This document shows, piece by piece, positions 49,601-64,000 of a DNA stretch of 64,000 nt. A program made the position numbers and the translations under genes. Numbering within the stretch: the first letter of the stretch is position 1; the number at the start of each line of letters is the position of its first letter. A model generated the notes under the pieces. It had not been told where the DNA came from. It saw nothing but the letters and a program-made list of their open reading frames with translations, and ran no database searches. Origin of the DNA: Pseudorasbora parva (lineage: Eukaryota; Chordata; Actinopteri; Cypriniformes; Gobionidae); contig NC_090184.1 of the NCBI RefSeq assembly GCF_024679245.1, forward strand, positions 2,738,547 to 2,802,546, written 5' to 3'.

Positions 49601-50571
49601 AGGCGGGCCTGGAGGCTCAAAAACGGCGATTGGAAAATGAAAAGAACCGACCGGCCCTCAGTGCAAACGGGGATGTTCCCGCTTCACGCATGACCAAAGC
49701 TGCCGGCTGGCTTCCACAATCAGACACTCTTCACACCCGCTCGGAGCTGGATGACCCTCTCCTCCAGCAGATTAACAACATCGAGTCTTTTCTACGGCAG
49801 GCTCGCTCCGCCAACCGCACCGATGAAGTGGCCATGCTGGAGGAGAACCTGCGGCAGCTTCAGGACGAGTTCGACGCGCAACAGACCAGCCGAGCCATCC
49901 GGCTTTCACAGAGGCTGGCCGAGGAGACGGACCTTCAGCAGAGCCAGATCCAACATCTACAGCAACGAGAGCTGGAGCACCGAGCCAGCACTAAAACCTC
50001 CTCAGACCTCAGAGAGCGGGAAACGGCTCAAACGAGAGAAGAGGAGGAGGAAGGTGAACGTTTGCGTGGGTCTTTCTCACGTCTGTTAGGGAACTCTCCC
50101 CCCTCGGACGGACACCGAGAGAAACGTACGCCGACTCCACCGGCCAAAAATCCTTTCGACGACGAGCATTTCTCTGCATTCGAGGAAAAACCATCAAACT
50201 CTCAGACGGCCAATGGAAAGAAAGAGTACAACCCATTCGAGGACGACAATGACGAAGAGGAAGCTCCAGAAACGGGTAAAGCCAAGTCGTCTAGAAATCC
50301 CTTTGAAGATGAAGATTATGACGATGGAGGGAACCCTTTTAAAGAAGAGATTCCTGCTGCGTCAACCAATCCGTTTGATGAAGATGATGATGAGGATGGC
50401 ACGGCAGCTGACGACACGATTGAGGAAGAGCTGCTGCTACAGCAGATCGATAACATCCGGGCGTATATCTTTGACGCCAAGCTAAGCGGACGTTCTGACG
50501 AAGTGGAGCTTCTGTCGGAGAACCTGAAGGAGCTCCAGCGCACACTACAAGAGCAGAAAAGAAAAAAATAG
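30744..50571 (+). CDS. rbsn: Rabenosyn-5, FYVE-type Rab4/Rab5 effector, 11 coding exons
   Basis: Exons: 30744-30906, 33225-33356, 33541-33641, 39697-39742, 39829-39990, 41731-41984, 43616-43686, 43818-43904, 43995-44097, 45924-46028, 49603-50571. All are in phase with GT/AG ends: 730 residues (human ~784). The protein couples Rab5-positive early endosomes to recycling through Rab4, VPS45 and EHD proteins. Visible parts: C2H2 finger (C21, C24, H37, H42); FYVE domain with WVND at 156-159 and RRHHCR at 177-182, binding PI3P, its second half in the next exon (RVRCCHHC); a central helical hairpin (DPLLQQINNIESFLRQ) as in the Rab4 site; five NPF motifs in the last exon for EHD binding; a C-terminal hairpin (LLLQQIDNIRAYIFDAK) as in the Rab5/Rab22 site. 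The start MASIYAPS aligns with the family start; an in-frame upstream ATG at 30645 is less likely. Introns are heavily loaded with transposons but no exon is broken. AATAAA occurs at 50715 and 53593. Confidence 0.95.
30922..31130. mobile_element. MITE fragment beside an rbsn splice donor
   Basis: TTAA at 30918-30921 is followed by AGGGATGGTTCACTC and sequence matching the left arm of the element at 51982-53062 (shared TCAAGCCATCCT, ATCCTGGCTCTTCCAAGCTT-like words). It starts 11-12 bases after the donor GT of rbsn exon 1. The right end was not found; a different repeat starting near GGCTGTCACGATAACGAATT (about 31132) follows. Confidence 0.7.
31131..32570. other. rbsn intron, mixed repeats
   Basis: Begins with a repeat of the GGCTGTCACGATAACGAATT type (31132-31260); AT-rich sequence and weak arms of other MITEs follow. 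No exon or RNA gene is supported. Confidence 0.4.
32575..33129. mobile_element. TTAA-flanked MITE, AGGGTTAGTTCAC ends, 555 bp
   Basis: Left AGGGTTAGTTCAC and right GTGAACTAACCCT with TTAA at 32571-32574 and 33130-33133. The left arm shares CACCCGTAAGACC with the element at 47923-48493. It ends about 95 bp before rbsn exon 2. Confidence 0.85.
33735..34372. mobile_element. TTAA-flanked MITE, AGTGCCCCTATTATGCT ends, 638 bp
   Basis: Left AGTGCCCCTATTATGCT, right AGCATAGTATGGGCACT; TTAA at 33731-33734 and 34373-34376. No transposase. Located in rbsn intron 3. Confidence 0.85.
34460..34527. repeat. (CA)n microsatellite
   Basis: An uninterrupted CA dinucleotide run of about 34 units. Confidence 0.98.
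34579..34641. repeat. (TA)n microsatellite
   Basis: An uninterrupted TA run of about 31 units, about 50 bases from the CA run and separated by GTGTGT/GTATGT transition sequence. Confidence 0.98.
34850..35590. repeat. 17-bp minisatellite, about 43 units
   Basis: Tandem copies of CTGGGTCATTCTAAACC, alternating with a GGATCATT variant and a few GAACCC, AAGCCC and CATAGTAAA variants. The order of the variants shows higher-order blocks. It lies in rbsn intron 3. Confidence 0.97.
36352..36952. mobile_element. TTAA-flanked MITE, AGGTCCCGTTCTTC ends, 601 bp
   Basis: Left AGGTCCCGTTCTTC and right GAAGAACAGGACCT, with TTAA at 36348-36351 and 36953-36956. Non-coding, nested in the element 35818-38828. 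Confidence 0.85.
37118..38155. mobile_element. TTAA-flanked MITE, AGGGGGGGTGAAA ends, with internal minisatellite
   Basis: Left AGGGGGGGTGAAA and right TTTCACCCCCCCT are perfect inverted repeats; TTAA at 37114-37117 and 38156-38159. The first ~200 bases match the truncated copy at 21350-21846. The interior holds a 21-bp minisatellite. Nested in 35818-38828, rbsn intron 3. Confidence 0.87.
37333..37789. repeat. 21-bp minisatellite inside the MITE
   Basis: About 22 copies of GTGAGGAAAGTGATTCGCTC plus one base, with CGCCCGCCGC variants that recur at intervals and divide the array into larger blocks. A unit of 21 keeps all frames open, which explains the open frames on the plus strand here. Confidence 0.95.
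38160..39012. other. rbsn intron 3, right of the TTAA MITE
   Basis: It contains the right arm of 35818-38828 and a stretch starting TTAAAGCTCCACTGTGTGAT (38175) that looks like one end of another MITE with no partner found. No exon. Confidence 0.4.
39014..39591 (+). mobile_element. 5S rRNA-derived SINE (SINE3-like)
   Basis: The head (about 39027-39105) matches the 3' two thirds of vertebrate 5S rRNA: AAGCTAAGCAGGGCTGAGCC, GTCAGTACCTGGATGGGAGA. The body follows, and the tail has AAGCGCTTTGAGTGCCTAGA and GCGCTATATAAATCGAACGC, the common 3' end of fish SINEs mobilised by LINEs. The last part is a short duplication of AAATCGAACGCATTAT. It lies about 105 bp upstream of an rbsn exon, same strand. 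Confidence 0.88.
40090..40418. repeat. Dispersed fish repeat, ACTACCGGTCAAAAGTTTGG type
   Basis: It begins ACTACCGGTCAAAAGTTTGG and contains AAGACTCTTCTGCTCATCAA and CTGCATTTATATGACCC; this looks like a high-copy interspersed element of cyprinid genomes. The end merges with the MITE that starts at 40422. Confidence 0.6.
40422..40975. mobile_element. TTAA MITE of AGGGATAGTTCACCC type, right tip missing
   Basis: TTAA at 40418-40421, then AGGGATAGTTCACCCAAAAA. The arms are inverted copies: GAGATGTAGGTGTTTGTTTC near 40480 and its inverse near 40920. The expected GGTGAACTATCCCT end is not found after GGCTCATTT (40975). A related copy is at 54700-55219. Confidence 0.75.
41338..41630. repeat. Dispersed repeat family, copy 1
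   Basis: Nearly the same sequence recurs at about 54315-54550 (shared GTATAGACCAAAACCACAAT, CCCAGGCTGTGAACATGTTT, GGAGTCTGTCCCTAGTGGCC). Ends undefined. It lies just upstream of rbsn exon 41731-41984. Confidence 0.7.
42040..42705. other. rbsn intron, unclassified
   Basis: A stretch with GCTTCCGCTTCTTCCGCTCG and a short GT run is followed by AT-rich sequence. Two segments (42370-42440 and 42530-42600) resemble each other around AGTAAAGGAAAAAATA. No exon. Confidence 0.35.
42706..43496 (+). pseudogene. Tc1-like transposase remnant, copy A
   Basis: Frames on the plus strand give WTTEQWKKVAWSEESRVLL (start of the catalytic core, with the first acidic position), then GGGSVMLWPMFCWETLG, and after a frameshift SPDLNPIEHLWD (43249-43283). 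The right end ATGTTAGGCCTGATCGGTGT is the inverted-repeat type of the copy at 62782-63663. The left third, including the DNA-binding domain, is missing. Dead. It lies in rbsn intron before the exon at 43616. Confidence 0.85.
44330..45818 (+). mobile_element. Tc1-like element, 1489 bp
   Basis: Ends CAGGTCCTTCTAAAAAAATT and the inverse (AATTTTTTGAGAAGGACCTG), with TA at 44328-44329 and 45819-45820. The inner parts ATTAGCATATTGTGATAAAG are also inverted. A broken transposase reads on the plus strand. It sits in the rbsn intron between exons 43995-44097 and 45924-46028. Confidence 0.93.
44591..45552 (+). pseudogene. Tc1-like transposase, broken
   Basis: Starts MGKTADLTAVQKAIIDTLK, then an in-frame TGA (44648). 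The paired helix-turn-helix continues with KDISERIGCSQSAVSRHLS. A frameshift near 44945-44960 leads into the core: first D in FLDESKF, a second shift near 45120, then VMVWGAMSAAGVGPL, second D in FQHDLAPAHS and E in SPDLNPIENLW, ending at SAKGFPTKY. Only 30 residues lie between the second D and the E, where the family has 34; the residues just before NSPDLNP are missing, consistent with a 12-base in-frame deletion. Inactive. Confidence 0.9.
46241..46803. mobile_element. Harbinger-like MITE, 563 bp
   Basis: Left GGCTGTGTGTCCACCAAAG and right CTTTGGTGGACACACGGCC are inverted repeats with one mismatch. TTA duplicates flank it (46238-46240, 46804-46806). The open frame inside has no transposase features. 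Confidence 0.83.
46807..47754. other. rbsn last intron, AT-rich
   Basis: AT-rich, no exon or clear element. Confidence 0.4.
47755..49485. mobile_element. Possible DNA element with GGTCTACACGGGTCC ends
   Basis: The left part AGAGGTCTACACGGGTCC with repeated ACCCGAACCCG words, and the right part with GGGTCCCGGGTGTGCCGTAA then AGACCTCAAC, look like diverged inverted ends rich in GACCCG/CGGGTC. The TTAA MITE 47923-48493 is inserted near the left end. Boundaries and class are uncertain. Confidence 0.5.
47923..48493. mobile_element. TTAA-flanked MITE with ~150-bp arms, 571 bp
   Basis: TTAA at 47919-47922 and 48494-48497. Ends AGGGTTAGTTCACCC and GGTTGAACTAACCCT. The arms stay complementary for about 150 bp (for example ACCCGTAAGACCTCCGTTCA versus its inverse at 48410-48435), so a transcript could fold into a long hairpin. 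Confidence 0.87.
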
Positions 50572-51981
50572 CGGTCGACACAACCGCTTTCAGTTACAAA
50601 CATGCTACTGATGCACTAAAATGTTAAACAAATGAGGATTATCTCTGCTGGAAAAGTCGTAGGAACACAAACACTGAGAATTGCAATCAAATTGCATTGA
50701 ATTTGCAATTTAACAATAAAAAAAAGCATTGGTAACTATTCAAATTCATGTGTTATGCGAACAAAACCTTATTTTCTATTTAACAGGTAGATTCGAGTCA
50801 TATAAAGGGGTATGTTTTTATGCAGAACGCATCTGAAGTAAAGCTTCTGTTCAACAAAGTCAGTATTTCGTGCACAACGCTACTTTGAGCTACATTAGCC
50901 TTCAGCTTTGAGGCATTTTCTGATGATATTGATCTAATGGACGTTTCACTAAACAGAAATCCTGGGCCCGTATTCTTAAAGCGTCTTAAGAATCCTCTCA
51001 GAAAGCTCCTGATTTACAGTTAAAACTTCTACCTAGGAGTCTTGGCTTTAGAGTGACCTGAGAGCAAATCTGAGCGAGGAAAATACAAAAGCACACAGTA
51101 TGGTTCTGAAATTGCTGTAATTGTGTAATGACTTTGCTTGTAGAAGGTTGTGTCAGACCCAAATCATCACCAAACCATCTCTGGCGCTATGGCATTTCTG
51201 CGCTGTCTGAGATGTTGGCATGTCGGTCACAAACATGGTCTTATCAACTCAATCATGCCTTGTGTGGAACACATTTCTTCTCCTTCGTCCGTTTTCTCCA
51301 CTGATAAAAAAACTCTTAAGCCTCTTAGAAGTCCTCGTCCGTACTAAATCGTTGCATGCGATTTGACTTGTTTAACTTTAGTTAGTGTGTAATGTCGCTG
51401 CTTGAGCATAAACAGTATCTGCAAAGTTACAGCGCTGAAAGTTCAATGCAAACGGAGATATTGTCTTTTAAAGTTACGGCAGTTTATTGCCTACAAAAAT
51501 GGCCGGTTTGGACTACAACGAGCTTCTTCCTGGGTTGCTGACATCATAAACCCTCGCTAGTCTCGCAGATGTGGCGTGGCCTGGCAACCTGTGCTTGGCA
51601 CTTCAGCCAATAAAAATACAGGAAACTACATTTGGCCATCTGACCAATCTAAGACCATTGCGTTTTTCAGAGGGATGGGCTTCATAGAAGCAGGAAGCAA
51701 ACGAACCGTTCAAAGGACAGACAGCGGTGTGGAATAAAGGGAGAATAGAAGAAAAATACGGCGTTAAAAAGAAGAAGTATTAAGACATGTTATACTGCGC
51801 GCCATAAACACAACCAAACCTAGAAAAACCCCACAGATTCACCCCTTTAAGACATATTTTCAGCTTTCTGAAATATTTTTCTTTAATTTTAATAGGAAAC
51901 GCCCACTTAAGAATTTTTTCTGCTCTTTGCATTGATTTTTCATGAATACGGGCCCTGATCTCCAGTGTTTTTATCACTTAA
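50572..51981. other. rbsn 3' UTR and flank
   Basis: AATAAA at 50715-50720, 144 bases after the stop, is the nearest polyadenylation signal. From 50960 to 51960 repeats may occur: CCTGGGCCCGTATTCTTAAAG at 50965 and its inverse TTCATGAATACGGGCCCTGA at 51940 suggest the arms of a roughly 1-kb element. No further gene. Confidence 0.5.
50964..51957. mobile_element. Candidate element with GGGCCCGTATTC ends
   Basis: The left arm GGGCCCGTATTCTTAAAG (50964 on) is mirrored by GAATACGGGCCC (51946-51957). Only about 12 bp are exactly inverted and no target duplication was confirmed. Confidence 0.45.
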
Positions 51982-53062
51982 AGGGTTAGTTCTCCCAAAA
52001 ATTAAAATGACCCCATGAATTACTCCCCTTCAAGCCATCCTAGGTGTGTATGACTTTCTTCTTTTAGACGAACACAATCAGTTATATTAATAATGTCCTG
52101 GCTCTTCCAAGCTTTATAATGGCAGCCCAAATTTTGAAGCCCATAAAAGTGCATCCATCCATTATAAAACTGCTCCACATGACTCCAGGGGTTAATAAAG
52201 GCCTTTTGAAGCTAATCGATGGGTTTGTGTAAGAAAAATATCCATATTTAACATCGAATGAAAGCGTTTTGAGGCTTGTTTACAACCGGGACGATTATCA
52301 CGTGCATTTATTGCCAGCGTTTAATGCCTCGTGACTAAACAAAGGGCACCAATGTGAATGTACACACCAGCGCACAAAACACCAGGCATAAAAGCCTCAT
52401 TTAAAAACAAAAAAACAACTCAGGTTTGTTTTTTTGATTTGGTCGGTCAGTTAACGTGGCGAGTCAATGAGATTGTCGCTTTTGTTAGGCCAAAAGAATG
52501 TGGTGTCTCTGTGTCTGAAAACAAAGAACTGTAGGACAAACGCCAGTGACTACAAAAAGCTCCATCAGAGGGAGTTATGGAGAGGAAGTACAGATTAAAT
52601 AGGATTCGATGGCGAGTTTCCATCTGCAATCAAATCAAAAGCGCCATCTACTGTCAGGAAGTGAATTTGCACGTTAACGCAGCGCATCACCAGTGAAAAT
52701 CGCTCGGGTATGAACATAAAGACGCGTCAAAACTCTGGCGATAATCGTCCCGGTGTGCATGAGGCTTGAGTTGACTCTAGAAGACGGTCCGCTGGAAGCT
52801 AGATATTTTAACCTATAACGTGTTAAATATGGATATTTTTTTGACACAAACCCATCGATTCACTTCAAAGGGCCTTTATTAACCCCCAGAGCCGTGTGGA
52901 GCAGTTATATGATGGATGGATGCAATATTATGGGCCAGCCCTGGACATTTTTTAATATAACTCTGGTTTTATTCGACTGAAAGAATAAAGTTATACACAC
53001 CTATGATGACATGAGGGGGAGTAAATCATGGGGTCATTTTCATATTTGGGTGAACTAACCCT
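51982..53062. mobile_element. TTAA-flanked MITE, AGGGTTAGTTCTCCC ends, 1081 bp
   Basis: TTAA at 51978-51981 and 53063-53066; ends AGGGTTAGTTCTCCC and GGGTGAACTAACCCT. The arms carry complementary words (ATGGGTTTGTGTAAGAAAAA versus the inverse near 52840). It lies between the two rbsn polyadenylation candidates. Confidence 0.87.
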
Positions 53063-53592
53063 TTAAATGTCAGAGTGATTATTCACTCAAACATGTGAAT
53101 TGTGTTTACCGAACCTTTATGTATTTCTTTCTTGATTGGAACACAACATTTGATTTGTCTAATCAATGTCGGATGTAATTTAGACCTGTATATATAATTT
53201 AGTTTTCTATTTAAATACTGATTTCTGTTGCGCCTAAATGATTTAGCACTTATACAAATAGATCCAGTGCTATAAAGTGTTGAACTTGTGCTTAAAGTTA
53301 TGCTTAAATCACAGTTTCGTTTGCATGTTTTAGTAATTGTTCACTGTATCCATCACAAACAGTCATCAAACACACTCAAGGCTTTCCTGTACAGGATATA
53401 TACTGTATTTGAAGAGCTGATTTATTTCCTTTAGATTACAGTGAGAGATATAGTGGCTTTTTGTGATATACATGTGTTTTTGTCAACCGAGCAACATTTG
53501 TGTGTAATATTAACAACCTGTCCAGTAGCTTTTGGATAATGTTGTATGTTCACACCGAGCAATATCAGGTATCAAATGTAACACTAATCATT

Positions 53593-53598
53593 AATAAA
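53593..53598 (+). promoter_or_regulatory. Candidate distal polyadenylation signal of rbsn
   Basis: AATAAA about 3.0 kb after the rbsn stop and 156 bases before the end of the convergent mrps25 coding region. Use of this site would put a whole MITE in the rbsn 3' UTR. Sequence evidence only. Confidence 0.3.
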
Positions 53599-53753
53599 AC
53601 CAACTGAATGAAAATGTGGTCAAAGCATTCATTTAACCCAGTTTGCTTCCCATAGTCCTCATCACAGTTTACCTAACGGGTTAATCATGTTCACTCAGCA
53701 AAACCCCATTAGAGACCATAATGAGTCCAAAGTGTTTCTCGTGTTCAGAGTTT

Positions 53754-62251
<8,498 letters not shown>

Positions 62252-62326
62252 GATTATATTATTAATGTGAGCAACACTTTTGATCCCTACACTTCAGCTC
62301 ATGCTGCTCCTGACTCGCGCATGTTG

Positions 62327-62333
62327 ATGACGT
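62327..62333. promoter_or_regulatory. CRE-like half site upstream of mrps25
   Basis: TGACGTC lies about 76 bases upstream of the mrps25 start codon in a GC-richer stretch. A single short match, functional meaning unknown. Confidence 0.25.
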
Positions 62334-62399
62334 CCACTACACGAGCCATCGGGCGTCCCGCCACCTAGAGGACTGGAGGCGCGAACAATCGCTAAACTG

Positions 62400-62780
62400 A
62401 ATAAATCCATTCATTTACAAATACATACAAATCAATACGTGACGGTTTGTTGCAATAAACATAAGTACAATCAAATGCAAGACTAATATAACCACAAAAA
62501 CTACAACTTTGAAATAAAATGCTGCAGACAACATACTATGAAATTAAATAATATGAAACAACATAAAATAACATGACCGAATGTATCATGAAATGCTGTT
62601 AAAAAATACAGTCCACACAGAAAAATTCAACATATTTACATAGGCGATGGCACATTTTATGTCCAACAACAAATATTTGAGCAACATTTATATTTTAGAG
62701 TTTTTACACTCTGTTTGATGTGCAGCAAAATAGAAATATTTACATGACTTTCTAGACATTTACAGATTGCGAATTAGAGT
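62400..62780. other. mrps25 upstream AT-rich DNA
   Basis: Nothing recognisable apart from AT-rich sequence; the mrps25 promoter is expected at its right-to-left start (near 62260-62400). Confidence 0.4.
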
Positions 62781-62781
62781 A

Positions 62782-63663
62782 TACCTGACTGCATAACATT
62801 ATGACAATGGCAGGTGAAGTGAATAACACTGATGATCTCTTCATCACGGCTCCTGTTAGTGGGTGGGATATATTAGGCAACAAGTGAACATTTTGTCCTC
62901 AAAGCTGATGTGTTAGAAGCAGGAGAAATGGGCAAGAAGGAACAGGGTCATGGGCGGCCAAGGCTCATTGATGCACGTGGGGAGCGAAGGCTGGCCCGTG
63001 TGGTCTGATCAAACAGACGAGCTACTGGAGCTCAAACTGCTCCAGAAGTTAATGCTGGTTCTGATAGAAAGCTGTCAGAATACACAGAGCAGCTCAGTTT
63101 GTTGCGTATGGGGCGGCATAACCGCTGACCAGTCAGGGTGCCCATGCTGACCCCTGACCCCGCCGAAAGCACCAACAGTGGCACGTGAGCATCAGAACTG
63201 GACCACGGAGCAATGGAAGAAGGTGGCCTGGTCTGAGGAATCACGTGTTCTTTTACATCACGTGGATGACCAGGTGTGTGTGTGTGGCTTACCTGGGGAA
63301 CACATGGCCCCAGGATGCACTATGGGAAGAAGGCGAGCCGGCGGAGGCAGTGTGATGCTTTGGGCAATGTTCTGCTGGGAAACCTTGGGTCCTCCATCCA
63401 TGTGGATGTTACTTTGACACGCTCCACCTACCTAAGCATTGCTGAGACCATGTTCAGCCTTTCATGGAAACGGTATTCTGGTGGCTGTGGCTCTTCCAGC
63501 AGGATAATGCTCCTGACACAAACTTACAGGACTTAAAGGATCGGCTGCTAACATCTTGGTGAAGGATTCCACAGCACATCTTCAGGGGTCTAGTGGAGTC
63601 CATGCCTCAACGGGTCAGGTTATAACACAATATCAGGTCATAATGTTATGACTGATCTGTGTA
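62782..63663 (+). mobile_element. Tc1-like remnant, copy B, internally deleted
   Basis: The inverted ends (left TACCTGACTGCATAACATTA, right in reverse complement TACACAGATCAGTCATAACA) are flanked by TA (62780-62781, 63664-63665). The plus strand keeps WTTEQWKKVAWSEESRVLL and GGGSVMLWAMFCWETLG. Compared with copy A (42706-43496) about 150 bases are missing at 63518, including SPDLNPIE and thus the third catalytic residue. Dead. Confidence 0.9.
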
Positions 63664-64000
63664 TAGGAGGATATAGAAAAATGGTGTACTTTCATTACTA
63701 TGAAAAATGCACTGCAGTTGCTATAGAAACAGTCAGTGTTCTGAGACGCGTTGTTCCAGCCTGACGAAGAAGCTTTTTAACGATATTTGAGCATAAGAAA
63801 CATATTAAATATATTTTCAAATATGAAATTTAATCGTGAGCTTGGTGAACAGCTTTGGAGAATTTGATTCCCCATTCAAAGAGAGAAGAGCTGAACTTGC
63901 ACACCGGATAGTCGTTTCAAAGATGGCCACCAAGTGAAATGACGTACCTGAAAGGGACTTTGGGTGCGTCTTAATCAGCTCCCTAGTTCAGTAGTCAGGG
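63664..64000. other. Window end, unclassified
   Basis: No gene seen. The last 45 bases (TGGGTGCGTCTTAATCAGCT onward) look like the start of another repeat cut by the window end. Confidence 0.35.

Overview
This is a window of vertebrate nuclear DNA, most likely from a cyprinid-type teleost fish. It holds spliced genes with GT/AG introns and canonical coding phases, long CA/TA microsatellites, a 5S-rRNA-derived SINE, Tc1/mariner, hAT-like, Harbinger-like and TTAA-flanked elements, and fish-type LINE and Ty3/gypsy retrotransposons. There is no bacterial or phage signature.

Three host genes can be rebuilt exon by exon. (1) A cytosolic sulfotransferase (sult family, 958-9078, +) has 8 exons and 299 codons; all its introns keep phase, although intron 3 (5.7 kb) is filled with transposon debris. 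(2) rbsn (rabenosyn-5, 30744-50571, +) has 11 coding exons and 730 residues: an N-terminal C2H2 finger, a FYVE finger, two Rab-binding helical hairpins and five NPF motifs. (3) mrps25 (mitoribosomal protein mS25, 53754-62251, -) has 4 exons and 173 residues. rbsn and mrps25 converge tail to tail about 3.2 kb apart; both act in housekeeping processes (early-endosome recycling, mitochondrial translation) and share no pathway.

Layout. 1-950: upstream of sult, with a 266-bp palindromic MITE. 958-9078: sult, with a decayed minus-strand Ty3/gypsy pol and an 864-bp Harbinger-like MITE in intron 3. 10393-11940: Tc1/mariner DD37E element, almost intact. 11985-26396: a nested block in which a TTAA-flanked DNA element appears to enclose a minus-strand LINE (about 12.0-21.2 kb), itself split by an apparently complete plus-strand LTR retrotransposon (14267-19421), and next to it a 4.1-kb hAT-like element carrying its own insertion. 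26.4-30.7 kb: intergenic MITEs. 30.7-50.6 kb: rbsn, whose introns carry at least a dozen further elements plus micro- and minisatellites. 53.7-62.3 kb: mrps25, whose second intron (5.9 kb) is almost wholly one minisatellite of about 56-bp units. 62.8-64.0 kb: a Tc1 remnant and unclassified sequence.

The two strongest observations are: (a) the LTR element at 14267-19421, a Gmr1-type Ty3/gypsy with integrase placed before reverse transcriptase, a SCAN-like Gag, a tRNA-Phe primer site, 394-bp LTRs that look identical, and a clean 5-bp target duplication inside a dead LINE; and (b) the mrps25 intron, in which a minisatellite that carries copies of the intron's own 3' splice site runs from one splice site to the other.
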